Part shown: positions 17,725 through 28,352 of the stretch, one piece after another
How the letters are laid out: each line of letters begins with the position of its first letter
Position numbering within the stretch: the first letter of the stretch is position 1
Source: Candidatus Bartonella washoeensis Sb944nv
GTDB lineage: Bacteria > Pseudomonadota > Alphaproteobacteria > Rhizobiales > Rhizobiaceae
Assembly (NCBI RefSeq): GCF_000278135.1
Contig: NZ_JH725024.1
Coordinates: 397,001-429,125 of the forward strand
DNA length: 32,125 nt
Reading direction: 5' to 3'
Position numbers and translations under genes: made by a program
Notes under the pieces: model-generated
Seen by the model: the letters and a program-made list of their open reading frames with translations, nothing else
Told to the model about the DNA's origin: nothing
Databases searched by the model: none

Positions 17725-17970
17725 ATGGTTGATATGAATTTATTTTTAAAAAAGAGTCCCTTATCTCTTTTTTTTTCTCTCTTTATTTCTAAAGTTGGTG
17801 ATACTGCTTATGAAGTTGTTTTTATTTTACTTGTCTTAGAATTAACAGATAACTACCTTTTTACAGGTCTTGTGTATTTTTTTCGATTTATCCCTTTTCT
17901 CTTTTTTGGTCCTATCGGAGGTTGGTTAGCTGATAATTTTTCTTTGAAAAAAAAATATGATCTTCAGTGA
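17725..17970 (+). pseudogene. MFS exporter, N-terminal fragment before a frameshift
   Basis: This is the first 81 residues of a major facilitator protein: two membrane segments and the loop motif GPIGGWLADNFSLKKK, which matches the G-x-x-x-D-x-x-x-R/K-K motif A between helices 2 and 3. The frame then stops (YDLQ, TGA). A run of nine A at 17947-17955 is the break point; with eight A the frame would continue as KKNMIFSEFARLL into the next fragment. The region is much more AT-rich than the housekeeping genes around it. Confidence 0.82.
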
Positions 17971-18970
17971 ATTTGCGAGATTATTAGCTTCATTATTCGT
18001 TTCTATAACCTATATAACAGGAAGTGCACATATTATTGTTCTTATTTTTGCAGCAATATGTACAACCATAGGAAGAAGTCTTTTTCAACCAAGTTTTCAA
18101 GCTGCTATTCCAAGAATATTTTCAATAAATGATCTGACAAAGGCAAATAGCACTTCACAAATTATAGAAGAAACTGCATCCATCATTGGCGCTTTAGTTT
18201 GTTCGGTACTGCTTTTTTTAGCTAATAAATCGACAGTCCTCATTTTTGATTTTTTTACCTATTTTCTATCTATTATCGTGTTATTTAATCTCACAAATTT
18301 AAATTCAAATGAGAAGAAATCATTCCATTTTATAAAAATTTATCGAGAAACATTTTCCTATCTTAAATATATTTCTACAGAAAATAATAATTTATTTATT
18401 ACGCTCGTTGGTTCGTCTTTTGCTATTCTCTTTACTGGTGCAATTTTAAGATTTTTAATTCCAGCTTTTGTTCTGTCGCTAGGTGGAGAGGAAAGCTTTG
18501 TAAGTTCTATATTTTCTCTCATTGCTGTGGGAACTATTGTAGGTGGTTTTTTATATAGTAAAATGATATTCAATATTACATCGTTGAAGCTCATGGTATT
18601 TTGGCTTCTCTATGGGATTATTATGTTTATTATGCCGTTAGCTGCAACACATTCTTTAAAACTCCTTCTCGTGTTAGCCTTTGTTTTAGGATTTATGGGT
18701 GCATTTGTAGATATTAGTTTAGTCTCATCTCTTCAATTATACTCTCGTCGTGAAGATTATGGGAAGAGTTTTGGAACCTTTTCAACTTTAGCGAACTCTG
18801 CTGAAGCAGTATCTGGCTTTATTGCTGGACTTTTTGCACTGGTGGGATTAGTGAGCTCTTTTTTAGCTATGTCTGCATTCATTATTTCCACTGGAATTAC
18901 TGGAGTTATAAAAATGAAGAAAAATAAAGATATAACACCCCTTAACACTACAGGTGAAGATGATTATTGA
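17957..18970 (+). pseudogene. MFS exporter, main part after the frameshift
   Basis: These 337 residues continue the exporter from helix 3 (MIFSEFARLLASLF) to the end, with about nine or ten further hydrophobic segments. FQAAIPRIFSINDLTKANSTSQIIEETASIIG fits the MefA/EntS-like drug or siderophore exporter branch (MFS_3). Joined to the first fragment the protein would be about 415 residues, a full-length family member. The ATG at 17957 has no ribosome site, and the fragment lacks helices 1-2, so alone it is unlikely to work. It could still be made by slippage on the A run. The substrate is unknown. Confidence 0.82.
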
Positions 18971-19132
18971 CATATTTTATATCATCTACATACCATTTCT
19001 TTTTTCTAAGACAGTTCGTTCATGAGATTTGAAAACTTTAAAAGAATGGAAGAAATTGTGCGCCCTATACTTTCATCGCAAGCAAATGCGCTTTAACAAA
19101 AGCAAGAAAGTGCTTTATAAACTTTATACCAA

Positions 19133-19465
19133 TTAAATTTTTTTAACGAATTCCGACTTTAAACCTATCTGACCAATACCAGGAATCTTACAGTCAATAT
19201 TATGATCCCCATCCACCAGGCGAATATTCTTCACCTTAGTACCACTCTTGAGAACGGATGCTGCGCCTTTTACTTTAAGATCTTTGACCACCATCACGCT
19301 ATCCCCATTCGCCAAAACCTGACCATGAGCATCATAAACGACATCGGAAGGAGATTCTTCACTCTTTTGGGACCATTCATGTGCACATTCAGGACACACA
19401 AAATTATCACCCTCTTCATAAGTATAAAGACCACCACATTGAGGACATTTGGGATATTGGCTCAT
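19133..19465 (-). CDS. PhnA/YjdM-like zinc-ribbon protein
   Basis: This is a 110-residue protein. I chose the ATG at 19465 because AGAGGAAA lies just upstream and the family starts there; the frame is open for 12 codons further. The N-terminal zinc ribbon has CPQCG and CPECAHEW, two C-x-x-C pairs. The C-terminal PhnA domain has [19 protein letters not shown], then [14 protein letters not shown] and IDCKIPGIG. The family was named for alkylphosphonate use, but its biochemical role is not settled. It is intact, in contrast to the exporter next to it. Confidence 0.92.
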   Translation of the reverse strand: MSQYPKCPQCGGLYTYEEGDNFVCPECAHEWSQKSEESPSDVVYDAHGQVLANGDSVMVVKDLKVKGAASVLKSGTKVKNIRLVDGDHNIDCKIPGIGQIGLKSEFVKKI

Positions 19466-20781
19466 AAGATTTCCTCTTTGACTCAAAAAACACCATCTCA
19501 ATCAGTGTTCAATAGAGCAAGACATGCTCATTGTCTATGTGATAATAGCAAAACACTCACCAAACACGCTATTGTATATGAAAAGTCTTAGCTTATTGAA
19601 TCCACACAATAAACTTTAAAAAAACAAAAAATCAATATCTTAAATGAATTTACTTTCCCTAAATACTCATCAGAATCCACACCTTAATGCGTGATTCAGT
19701 TGATGATTTTTATAAAAAATTTCCTCCATGCGGTGAACAGAGCATCAAAAGAAAACCATGATACAAATGCTATAACGTATGTGAGTATTCAAATAAAATG
19801 CAAAGCAGCTATTATTCAGATAGCTTATAAATTTTACGATGCGTTTTCATCCCACCAAAAACCGCATTGTTAAAATTTCAATCGTTTGAAGCTATCATAA
19901 TGCAAGCTTGCAATACGTTGAAAGATTATATTTTATTTTAAGAATTGGATTGTTAATCGGATTAAAAAATATAAAGATTGCCATCAGCAAAATGGTGAAC
20001 GTAAAATACTAAAACTGTTATCGCAATACCATCACAACACAGACCGCTTTTTTAAACGATATATTTTGAAACTGTCTACAAAGGTTGCATAAAAGATTTT
20101 CTACAAATGCATAAAAGATTTTCTACAAAATAGAAAATTTATAAATTAAAAAGACGATAAGCATGCATTATAGGTACAGACCATCACAGCAAATAATGAA
20201 AGTTATAATGTTATATTGTCTTATGAAATCGAAATCCTTTTAACGACATAATGCATAGTGAAGTACCAGAAAATATTTGGAGCACTCGAGTTTAAAAGCA
20301 ACGAAACAAAACTGAGATGGTTAATTTTATAAATTCCAAAAAGAAGAACCCTCCCCCCATAAAAATACTAAATTGAACGAGAAAAAAAACACACTGGTAA
20401 AAACAAGATCTGCTAGCACAATATTACTCTTGCATTGAGAGCTTCATAGGCAGCATTTTTTGCCATTCTTAAACGCCCCCTTATTCTCATATTGCTCTTT
20501 CTTGTGATGTGCAAGCCTATGATTTTTATTGATTTAAAAAATATAAGAGGGTTTGAAAGAACAAGACCTTACGATATTCGGGAGATTTCTTCAACGTGAT
20601 CAGCAATGAATTATCGTGAGCAATAATATCTTGAGAGTTTTTAGAGCACTTGCTTATTTGCGCATGATACGAAACCCCAACGGAGTGATTTATCGCCTTC
20701 AAGCCCTCACTTTTATATAAGGAAATGAAACGTGTGTAACATCAAACACATTATCATAAAGCCTGCTAAAGATGAGGAATT
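19466..20781. other. Long gene-free stretch
   Basis: About 1.3 kb with no supportable gene on either strand. It holds a duplicated short phrase (CATAAAAGATTTTCTACAAA twice near 20090-20130) and the inverted module copy at 20470-20651. Other open frames are short and have no ribosome site. Confidence 0.5.
20470..20651 (-). repeat. Degenerate module copy C, - orientation, inverted relative to copy B
   Basis: Read on the - strand, 20651 to about 20470 matches 17134-17300: AAGTGCTCTAAAAACTCTCA, a block around ATTCATTGCTGA, CACGTTGAAGAA, CCCGAATATCGTAA and TTGCACATCACAAG. The encoded PNIVRSCSFKPS is followed by a stop, so it is more decayed than copy B. Beyond it, codons for AALNAR-like residues (near 20430) resemble the LNAR in the copy near 31.5 kb. 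Confidence 0.7.
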
Positions 20782-21218
20782 TTGTTTTTTACCATTGGCT
20801 ATAAAGGAAAGTCTCTTGAGAATTATCAAGATTGTCTCATAGAAAACGATATCAAAATTTTATGTGATGTTCGTAAAAATCCAATAAGTAGAAAACACGG
20901 ATTTTCGAAAAGAAAATTAGAAAAAGCTGTAAGCAACATTGGTATTGAATATCTGCATAGGCCTGAACTTGGAATTGCCTCTGAAAAACGACGAAATTTG
21001 AAAACACAAAAAGATTATGAGCGCCTTTTTGAAGACTATCAAAATACAACTCTCAACAATAATTCTTGTGCAATAAAAAAATTATATCAAATTTTTTTAA
21101 ACAAAAAGCGCATCGTAATCACCTGTTTTGAAGCCAATGTAGCATGTGTCATAGAGGGAAAATAGCCTTGGCTCTTACACAATTAAAAGATTGGAAATAT
21201 AAAATGAAGCATATCTAA
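20782..21218 (+). pseudogene. DUF488 family protein, frameshifted near the C-terminus
   Basis: The frame starts at a TTG (20782) behind GATGAGGAA and reads FFTIGYKGKSLENYQDCL, the DUF488 N-terminus (TIGYxGKSLE). LCDVRKNPISRKHGFSKRKL and GIEYLHRPELGI follow, both typical. The frame ends early at 21165 as CFEANVACVIEGK. An extra GT in TGTGT at 21145-21149 explains this: without it the reading is CFEANVACHRGKIALALTQL, with the conserved C-H-R motif and a stop at 21216-21218, giving about 144 residues. DUF488 proteins have no settled function. The gene is probably inactive. Confidence 0.8.
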
Positions 21219-21631
21219 CAAATAAACTTGCAGATTTTTAAAAAATGGGAGTGCCCATATGCCTCCCACCACCCCAACGAAAATTTTCAACACATGCGTG
21301 ATTCACGCCACAAATGAATTGCACCTAAATGTAAGGAGGAGAAACATGGTACCACATCGAACCGTGCCTACCTACCATAATTTAAGCCAACAATCACACA
21401 CGCTTTACGAGAAGAAAACAACAAAGATGCAAATTAATAGAAGTTAAGCCCACCGGAAAACTCCTCATCTATTTTAAATCCGATATCCCAATACCAAACG
21501 CAACCGCGCATCCTGATAAAATTTGGAATTCATTAAAGGGATAATATGGCTGTAATATCATCTTATAGCCTTTCCTCATGTTGAAACCACGCCCGATGAA
21601 ACTTAAAAATGTACAGAAGGTGAAAAAGCCT
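21219..21631. other. Intergenic stretch between the DUF488 gene and groEL
   Basis: No gene is supportable. Short frames on the + strand have no family features. Confidence 0.4.
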
Positions 21632-21660
21632 AAAAAAAAACGGGCACAATGGCCCGTTTT
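21632..21660 (-). terminator. Rho-independent terminator of the groESL operon
   Basis: Read on the - strand, AAAACGGGC and GCCCGTTTT pair around a short loop (CATTGT) and are followed by a T run. It lies 22 bases past the groEL stop codon. Confidence 0.9.
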
Positions 21661-21681
21661 CTTTTACCTCTATAAAAGGGC

Positions 21682-23325
<1,644 letters not shown>

Positions 23326-23385
23326 TTAATTTCTCCTTGGAGTTGTGTCCTAAATAATACAAAATGAAAGTATTGAGAGGCTGAA

Positions 23386-23682
23386 TTACCCCAAAATTCC
23401 CATAATGTCAGATTCTTTCATGATGAGGAGGTCTTCACCATCAATTTTTACTTCGGTTCCAGACCATTTTCCAAACAAGATACGATCTCCTGTTTTCACT
23501 TCTAAAGGCACACGCTTTCCATTGTCATCGAGAGCACCATTGCCAACAGCAATAATTTCACCTTCTTGAGGTTTTTCCTTTGCTGTATCAGGAATAATAA
23601 TCCCTCCAGCAGTTTTATTTTCAGATTCAACCCGACGAACAACGACACGATCGTGAAGTGGGCGGAATTGTATGTTAGCCAT
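23386..23682 (-). CDS. groES: Co-chaperonin GroES (10 kDa)
   Basis: This 98-residue protein forms the heptameric lid of Gro[40 protein letters not shown] shows the core and the mobile loop, and the end is DIMGILG. The ribosome site AAGGA is upstream. It is first gene of the operon, controlled by the CIRCE operator 50 bases upstream. Confidence 0.98.
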   Translation of the reverse strand: MANIQFRPLHDRVVVRRVESENKTAGGIIIPDTAKEKPQEGEIIAVGNGALDDNGKRVPLEVKTGDRILFGKWSGTEVKIDGEDLLIMKESDIMGILG

Positions 23683-23731
23683 ATTTTAAATCCTTAAAAC
23701 TTAATATAATTGAATTAATCTTAAGTCCTTG

Positions 23732-23758
23732 TTAGCACTCTTTAAGCATGAGTGCTAA
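23732..23758 (-). promoter_or_regulatory. CIRCE operator (HrcA binding site)
   Basis: This is a perfect inverted repeat, TTAGCACTC, nine bases, GAGTGCTAA, the consensus CIRCE element. HrcA is known to repress groESL through this site and to release it on heat shock. It lies just downstream of the -10 box of the groES promoter. Confidence 0.97.
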
Positions 23759-23768
23759 CAACAATCGG

Positions 23769-23797
23769 AATATAAAATTGCCACTCTCAAATGTCAA
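23769..23797 (-). promoter_or_regulatory. groESL sigma70-type promoter
   Basis: On the - strand, TTGACA (23797-23792) and TATATT (23774-23769) are separated by 17 bases, a near-consensus promoter. The CIRCE operator follows within 11 bases, so bound HrcA would cover the transcription start. Confidence 0.85.
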
Positions 23798-23908
23798 GGA
23801 TTGTCTCTAAAATAATTTCTCATAAAAAGCTTCAAAGCCTTGCCTCTTTTTTCTATTTTGCGTTATCTACTTGTTTAAGGATAACCGTGAACATAAAAGG
23901 ATTTTACC

Positions 23909-25297
23909 ATGGTTGAAACACGTCAGGAAACTGATAGCTTTGGAACGATTTCGGTACGTCAAGACCGTTATTGGGGCGCACAAACTGAACGTTCTCTGCA
24001 TAATTTTAACATTGGCACAGAAAAACAACCTCTTGCCATCATTTATGCCTTAAGTCTTATCAAAAAAGCTGCAGCGCTTGTCAATATAGACAAAGGAAAG
24101 CTCCCACAAAACATTGGGAAAGCAATTATTACAGCAGCTGATGAAGTGCTTGCCGGCGATTTCGATACACATTTTCCACTCTCCGTCTGGCAAACAGGTT
24201 CTGGCACACAAAGCAATATGAATGTCAATGAAGTCATTGCTAATCGTGCTAGTAAGATTTTAGGAGGAAAACTTGGCAGCAAAAAACCGGTTCACCCCAA
24301 CGATCACGTCAATATGAGCCAATCGTCGAACGATTCATTTCCCACAGCGCTTCATATTGCCACCACGCTACAAACACGCCAACACTTACTGCCTATCCTT
24401 GAAGCTCTCATTGCCACGTTAAAACAAAAAGAACAAGAATTTGCCGACATCATTAAAATCGGCCGCACGCATACACAAGATGCAACACCTTTGACCTTAG
24501 GGCAAGAATTTTCAGGTTATCGTGCTGCATTAGAAGCTAATCACCAACGCATTGAAAGTGCTCTAACTGATGTCCAAATGCTTGCTCAAGGTGGCACTGC
24601 TGTTGGCACAGGATTGAATGCACCAAAAGGTTTTGACGTTGCTTTTGCGCAAACAGTGAGCACCCTCACAGGGATAACGTTCCAAACTGCAAACAATAAA
24701 TTTGAAGCACTCGCCCATCATGGAGCTCTTGCGCATTTCCATGGGAGCTTGAATGCATTAGCAGCTGATCTGTTTAAAATTGCGAATGATATTCGGTTTT
24801 TGGGATCAGGACCACGTTCAGGTTTAGGAGAACTAAGCCTTCCAGAAAATGAGCCTGGTTCTTCTATCATGCCAGGAAAAGTTAACCCCACGCAATGTGA
24901 AGCCTTAACCATGGTCGCATGCCAAGTTTTTGGCAATCATACCAGTGTAACATTTGCCGCAAGCCAAGGACATTTTGAACTCAACGTTTATAAGCCTGTT
25001 ATTGGTTATAATGTTTTGCAGTCGATTACGCTTCTTGGTGACTGTATGCGCTCTTTTGATGAACATTGCATCCAAGGATTACGCGCCAATAGAGTCCATA
25101 TTCACTCTCTCATGGAACGCTCTCTCATGTTAGTGACAGCTCTTGCACCAGAAATTGGCTATGAAAAAGCTGCTGAAATTGCCAAGGCAGCACATAAAAA
25201 TGATACAACTTTGCGTGCGGAAGCAATAAAAGCTGGAGTTTCTGCTGCTGATTATGACCGCCTAGTTGATCCTAAAAAGATGATTGCACCACAATAA
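23909..25297 (+). CDS. fumC: Fumarate hydratase class II
   Basis: This 462-residue TCA-cycle enzyme interconverts fumarate and malate without an iron-sulfur cluster. The family signature [17 protein letters not shown] is present, as are [26 protein letters not shown] and [16 protein letters not shown], which build the shared active site of the tetramer. The length is normal. The ATG at 23909 follows AAAAGGA. It is transcribed away from groESL. Confidence 0.97.
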   Translation: MVETRQETDSFGTISVRQDRYWGAQTERSLHNFNIGTEKQPLAIIYALSLIKKAAALVNIDKGKLPQNIGKAIITAADEVLAGDFDTHFPLSVWQTGSGTQSNMNVNEVIANRASKILGGKLGSKKPVHPNDHVNMSQSSNDSFPTALHIATTLQTRQHLLPILEALIATLKQKEQEFADIIKIGRTHTQDATPLTLGQEFSGYRAALEANHQRIESALTDVQMLAQGGTAVGTGLNAPKGFDVAFAQTVSTLTGITFQTANNKFEALAHHGALAHFHGSLNALAADLFKIANDIRFLGSGPRSGLGELSLPENEPGSSIMPGKVNPTQCEALTMVACQVFGNHTSVTFAASQGHFELNVYKPVIGYNVLQSITLLGDCMRSFDEHCIQGLRANRVHIHSLMERSLMLVTALAPEIGYEKAAEIAKAAHKNDTTLRAEAIKAGVSAADYDRLVDPKKMIAPQ

Positions 25298-25339
25298 GCA
25301 ATGAGATAGAAACTCCTTCAAAACAAACAGCAAAAATAT

Positions 25340-25364
25340 CGGACCGTTCGAGGTCCGGTTTTTA
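25340..25364 (+). terminator. Rho-independent terminator of fumC
   Basis: CGGACC (25340-25345) pairs with GGTCCG (25352-25357) around a 6-base loop and is followed by a T run, 43 bases after the fumC stop. Confidence 0.9.
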
Positions 25365-25382
25365 TTGCATATTTCACAGTTT

Positions 25383-25562
25383 AAACGCCCTCTATTGCAA
25401 AGGTGGGACAACTCGTTGCAGATCTTGATTGTATTTGCGTGGATCACCCTCAGACTGCTCAAAATCAAAGTCGTAAGATGCTGCTACCGTCCCTGTTCCT
25501 GATAAGTGCACCACGAGCCATGCCTGTTCTTTAAAAAACACATAAGCCCTGCCAAACACTGT
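25383..25562 (-). pseudogene. Duplicated 3' fragment of pgm
   Basis: About 180 bases match the 3' end of the intact pgm gene (25980-26163) in the same orientation. Shared blocks include GATCTTGATTGT, TTTGCGTGGATC, CTGCTCAAAAT, AAAGTCGTA, CCTGTTCCTGATAAG versus CCTGTCCCTGATAAG, and CACCACGAGCC. Substitutions and small indels are spread along it, so the duplication is not recent. It encodes no usable protein. Confidence 0.85.
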
Positions 25563-25921
25563 CAAAAAGATTGGAAAACTTTTTGCGCATAGAAATCACA
25601 CAAATTTTACGCACCAAAGCACGAAAAGTAGAAAGCGGGAGATGATGATATGACTGGCCAACTGATCTCCCAAAGAGACTCCACCTGCAAAAACAAATGG
25701 CTACCGTCCTGCTTAAAAAACCTTTTTATAAGAATATTGGAGCATTCACCATCCAACTCTTATCGCCATTTAGTTTTTGAAATCCAATCCGCGCTCAAAC
25801 TTAGTGTAAACTAAACCCCTCTTAAAAATGAACGGGAATCTTCCATCATGGCAGAAAAGTCACCCCCAATTCCCTGTGAAGCAATAATACTCCCCACAAG
25901 AGACAACATAAAACAGCTCTT
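25563..25921. other. Intergenic stretch between the pgm fragment and pgm
   Basis: I see no gene. The phrase GGAAAACTTTTTGCG at about 25573 echoes GGAGAACTTTTTGCGG inside pgm, so a second scrap of the same gene may be present. No terminator for pgm is clear. Confidence 0.35.
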
Positions 25922-27550
25922 TTATGTGATAACATCGGGTCGCTCGCGACCTAATTTTTTCTGTATATTCAACAATTGCACAGCGGCTTTCTGCAAAGGT
26001 TGGAGAACTTTTTGCGGATCTTGATTGTGTTTGCGTGGATCGCTCTCAAACTGCTCAAAATAAAGTCGTACGGTAGCTCCCACCGTTCCTGTCCCTGATA
26101 AGCGCACCACGAGCCGTGCTCCGTTCTCAAAAAAAATGCGTATTCCCTGCCCTGTACTGATACTGTGATCAACGGGATCATGATAAGTAAAATCATCTGC
26201 TTTTTCGACCTTAAGTCCAGCAATTTCCATTCCTGCCTTTGGTAAATGTGCCCGCAACTGCTCGATAATCGCATAAGCTTTATCTGCCTCTACTTCTTCA
26301 TAATCATACCGTGAAGTGTAAAAGCGCCCATAGGTGCGCCAATGCTGTTGCACAATTTGTGCAACAGTTTTCCCTGTCACCGCTAAAAGATTTAACCAAA
26401 ACAAAACAGCCCATAAACCATCTTTTTCGCGGATATGATGAGAGCTCGTTCCAAAACTTTCTTCACCACAAAAGGTGACCTTTCCAGCATCCAAAAGCGT
26501 CCCAAAAAACTTCCAACCCGTTGGTGTTTCAAAAAAGTTTAATCCTTTTTTTTCAGCAACGAGATCAGCAGCACGCCCTGTTGGCATAGAGCGAGCAATC
26601 CCAGCAATACCATGCCGATACCCTTTAATCAGATGAGCATGATCTGCCATGATAGCCAAGGAATCAGAAGGTGTAACAAATTGTTTACAACCGATAATGA
26701 GATTACGATCACCATCACCATCAGACGCAGCTCCAAGATCAGGACCTTGATCACTCATCAACAAGTCATAAAGGTCCTTAGCATAAACCAAATTGGGATC
26801 TGGATGCTTTCCTCCAAAATCTTGCAAAGGAATACCATTCACTACCGTTCCTTCAGAAAACCCTAAACATTTTTCAAAAATTTCATGCGCATAAGGACCT
26901 GTGACTGCATGCATCGCATCAAAGCGCAAAGTGAGCCCTTCTATAACTGCTTTGGCAATGCGATCAAAATCAAAAATCTCCTGCATCAGATCCACATAAT
27001 CGGCAACAGGATCAATAACCTCTACTTGCATAGGCCCTACAAAGGTTATACCTTGCTTACTTAAATCAATATCTGGAGCCTCAACGATCTTATAAAAAGA
27101 AAGACGCTGTGATGTTGCAAAAATAGCCTCACACAAAGCATCAGGAGCAGGTCCGCCATTGGAAATATTGTATTTGATGCCACAGTCCCCATCTAGACCA
27201 CCAGGATTGTGACTCGCTGAGAGAATAAGTCCACCATAGGCATGATATTTGCGAATAAGATGTGAAACAGCAGGCGTAGAGAGAATGCCTTCTCTTCCCA
27301 CTTTAACACGCGCAACACCATTAGCTGCCGCCACTTTCAACACAAGCTGAATCAGTGTCCGATTGAAAGTGCGTCCATCACCCCCAAGAATGAGCAATTT
27401 GCCCTCAAAAGGTCCAGCACTGTTAAAAATGGATTGAAGAAAATTTTCGACATAATGGGGCTGTTGAAAAACCGATACCTTTTTACGCAAACCAGATGTT
27501 CCTAGTTTTTGATCTCCAAAAGCCGTTGTCAAAACTGTCGTTATAGTCAT
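25922..27550 (-). CDS. pgm: Phosphoglucomutase (alpha-D-glucose)
   Basis: This 542-residue enzyme interconverts glucose 1-phosphate and glucose 6-phosphate, linking glycolysis with sugar nucleotide synthesis. The catalytic phosphoserine loop is LILSASHNPGG, followed by DCGIKYN. The metal loop is DGDGDRN, the sugar loop is GEESFG, and the phosphate-binding end is RLSGTGTVGATVRLY. The length matches the eukaryote-like PGM1/alphaproteobacterial Pgm type. The start ATG is preceded by GAAGG. A diverged copy of its 3' end lies about 600 bases downstream of the matching sequence. Confidence 0.96.
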   Translation of the reverse strand: MTITTVLTTAFGDQKLGTSGLRKKVSVFQQPHYVENFLQSIFNSAGPFEGKLLILGGDGRTFNRTLIQLVLKVAAANGVARVKVGREGILSTPAVSHLIRKYHAYGGLILSASHNPGGLDGDCGIKYNISNGGPAPDALCEAIFATSQRLSFYKIVEAPDIDLSKQGITFVGPMQVEVIDPVADYVDLMQEIFDFDRIAKAVIEGLTLRFDAMHAVTGPYAHEIFEKCLGFSEGTVVNGIPLQDFGGKHPDPNLVYAKDLYDLLMSDQGPDLGAASDGDGDRNLIIGCKQFVTPSDSLAIMADHAHLIKGYRHGIAGIARSMPTGRAADLVAEKKGLNFFETPTGWKFFGTLLDAGKVTFCGEESFGTSSHHIREKDGLWAVLFWLNLLAVTGKTVAQIVQQHWRTYGRFYTSRYDYEEVEADKAYAIIEQLRAHLPKAGMEIAGLKVEKADDFTYHDPVDHSISTGQGIRIFFENGARLVVRLSGTGTVGATVRLYFEQFESDPRKHNQDPQKVLQPLQKAAVQLLNIQKKLGRERPDVIT

Positions 27551-27743
27551 GGTGACGCCTTCATATGAGTTCGTTCGATTTTACACTGCACATCCATCAA
27601 ACGATTAATTCTACTTGACGCAAGAATGAAATACTTGCAAACTTATCACAATATATGATTGGTTTAAAATGCACCCTCCAACACGCTTTTAAACGTAAAC
27701 ACTGTTTTAAAACACAACTCCCAAAAAATATAGGAGCATAATT

Positions 27744-28268
27744 ATGATGAGAAAAAAAGTTCCCGATGTCACTTTCCATACACGTGTACGTGATGACTCA
27801 GTTGGTGGAGATAACCCTTATCGGTGGCAAGACGTTAACAGTGATATGTACTTTAAAGGAAAACGCGTTATCCTTTTTTCTCTTCCTGGCGCTTTTACGC
27901 CTACTTGCTCAACCTTTCAGTTGCCCGATTTTGAAAAACTCTATGATGAATTTAAGCAACTTGGCATTGATGAAATTTATTGTCTTTCCGTTAATGATGC
28001 TTTTGTCATGAACGCTTGGGGGAAAGCACAAGACATCAAAAACGTAAAATTAATTCCTGATGGTTCCGGTGAATTCACCCGCAAAATGGGTATGCTTGTT
28101 GCCAAAGACAATATCGGTTTTGGAATGCGCTCATGGCGCTATGCTGCTGTTATTAATGATGGTATGATTGAAAAATGGTTTGAAGAAGAAGGTTTTTCAG
28201 ACAATTGCACGACAGATCCTTATGAAATCTCTTCACCACAAAATGTTTTAAAAGCCTTAAAAGGTTAA
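27744..28268 (+). CDS. Peroxiredoxin (Prx5/AhpC-TSA family)
   Basis: This 174-residue thiol peroxidase reduces hydrogen peroxide and organic peroxides. The peroxidatic cysteine is Cys55 in PGAFTPTCS, with the conserved Pro, Thr and Arg (MRSWRYAAVI) of the active site. Cys80 and Cys154 are further cysteines. FSLPGAFTPTCS and VNDAFVMNAWGK are typical of the Prx5 group. The TAGGAGC ribosome site precedes the ATG-ATG at 27744; either ATG could be used. Confidence 0.95.
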   Translation: MMRKKVPDVTFHTRVRDDSVGGDNPYRWQDVNSDMYFKGKRVILFSLPGAFTPTCSTFQLPDFEKLYDEFKQLGIDEIYCLSVNDAFVMNAWGKAQDIKNVKLIPDGSGEFTRKMGMLVAKDNIGFGMRSWRYAAVINDGMIEKWFEEEGFSDNCTTDPYEISSPQNVLKALKG

Positions 28269-28297
28269 TTTTAAAACAAATCACGCGTTTAAAACGC

Positions 28298-28352
28298 ACA
28301 AACTTCACGGCATAAATTCTTTTGGAAAGAGAACTTTGTGCCGTTTGTCTTT
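28298..28352 (+). terminator. Possible terminator of the peroxiredoxin gene
   Basis: ACAAAC and CGGCA on the left pair with TGCCG and TTTGT on the right, with a small bulge, and CTTTTA follows. It lies 30 bases past the stop codon. The stem is imperfect and the T run short. Confidence 0.4.

Noticed and set aside
19202-19591. A 129-codon + strand frame opposite the PhnA-like gene
   Set aside because: The - strand frame has two C-x-x-C pairs and the PhnA domain with a good ribosome site; the + strand frame is its shadow.
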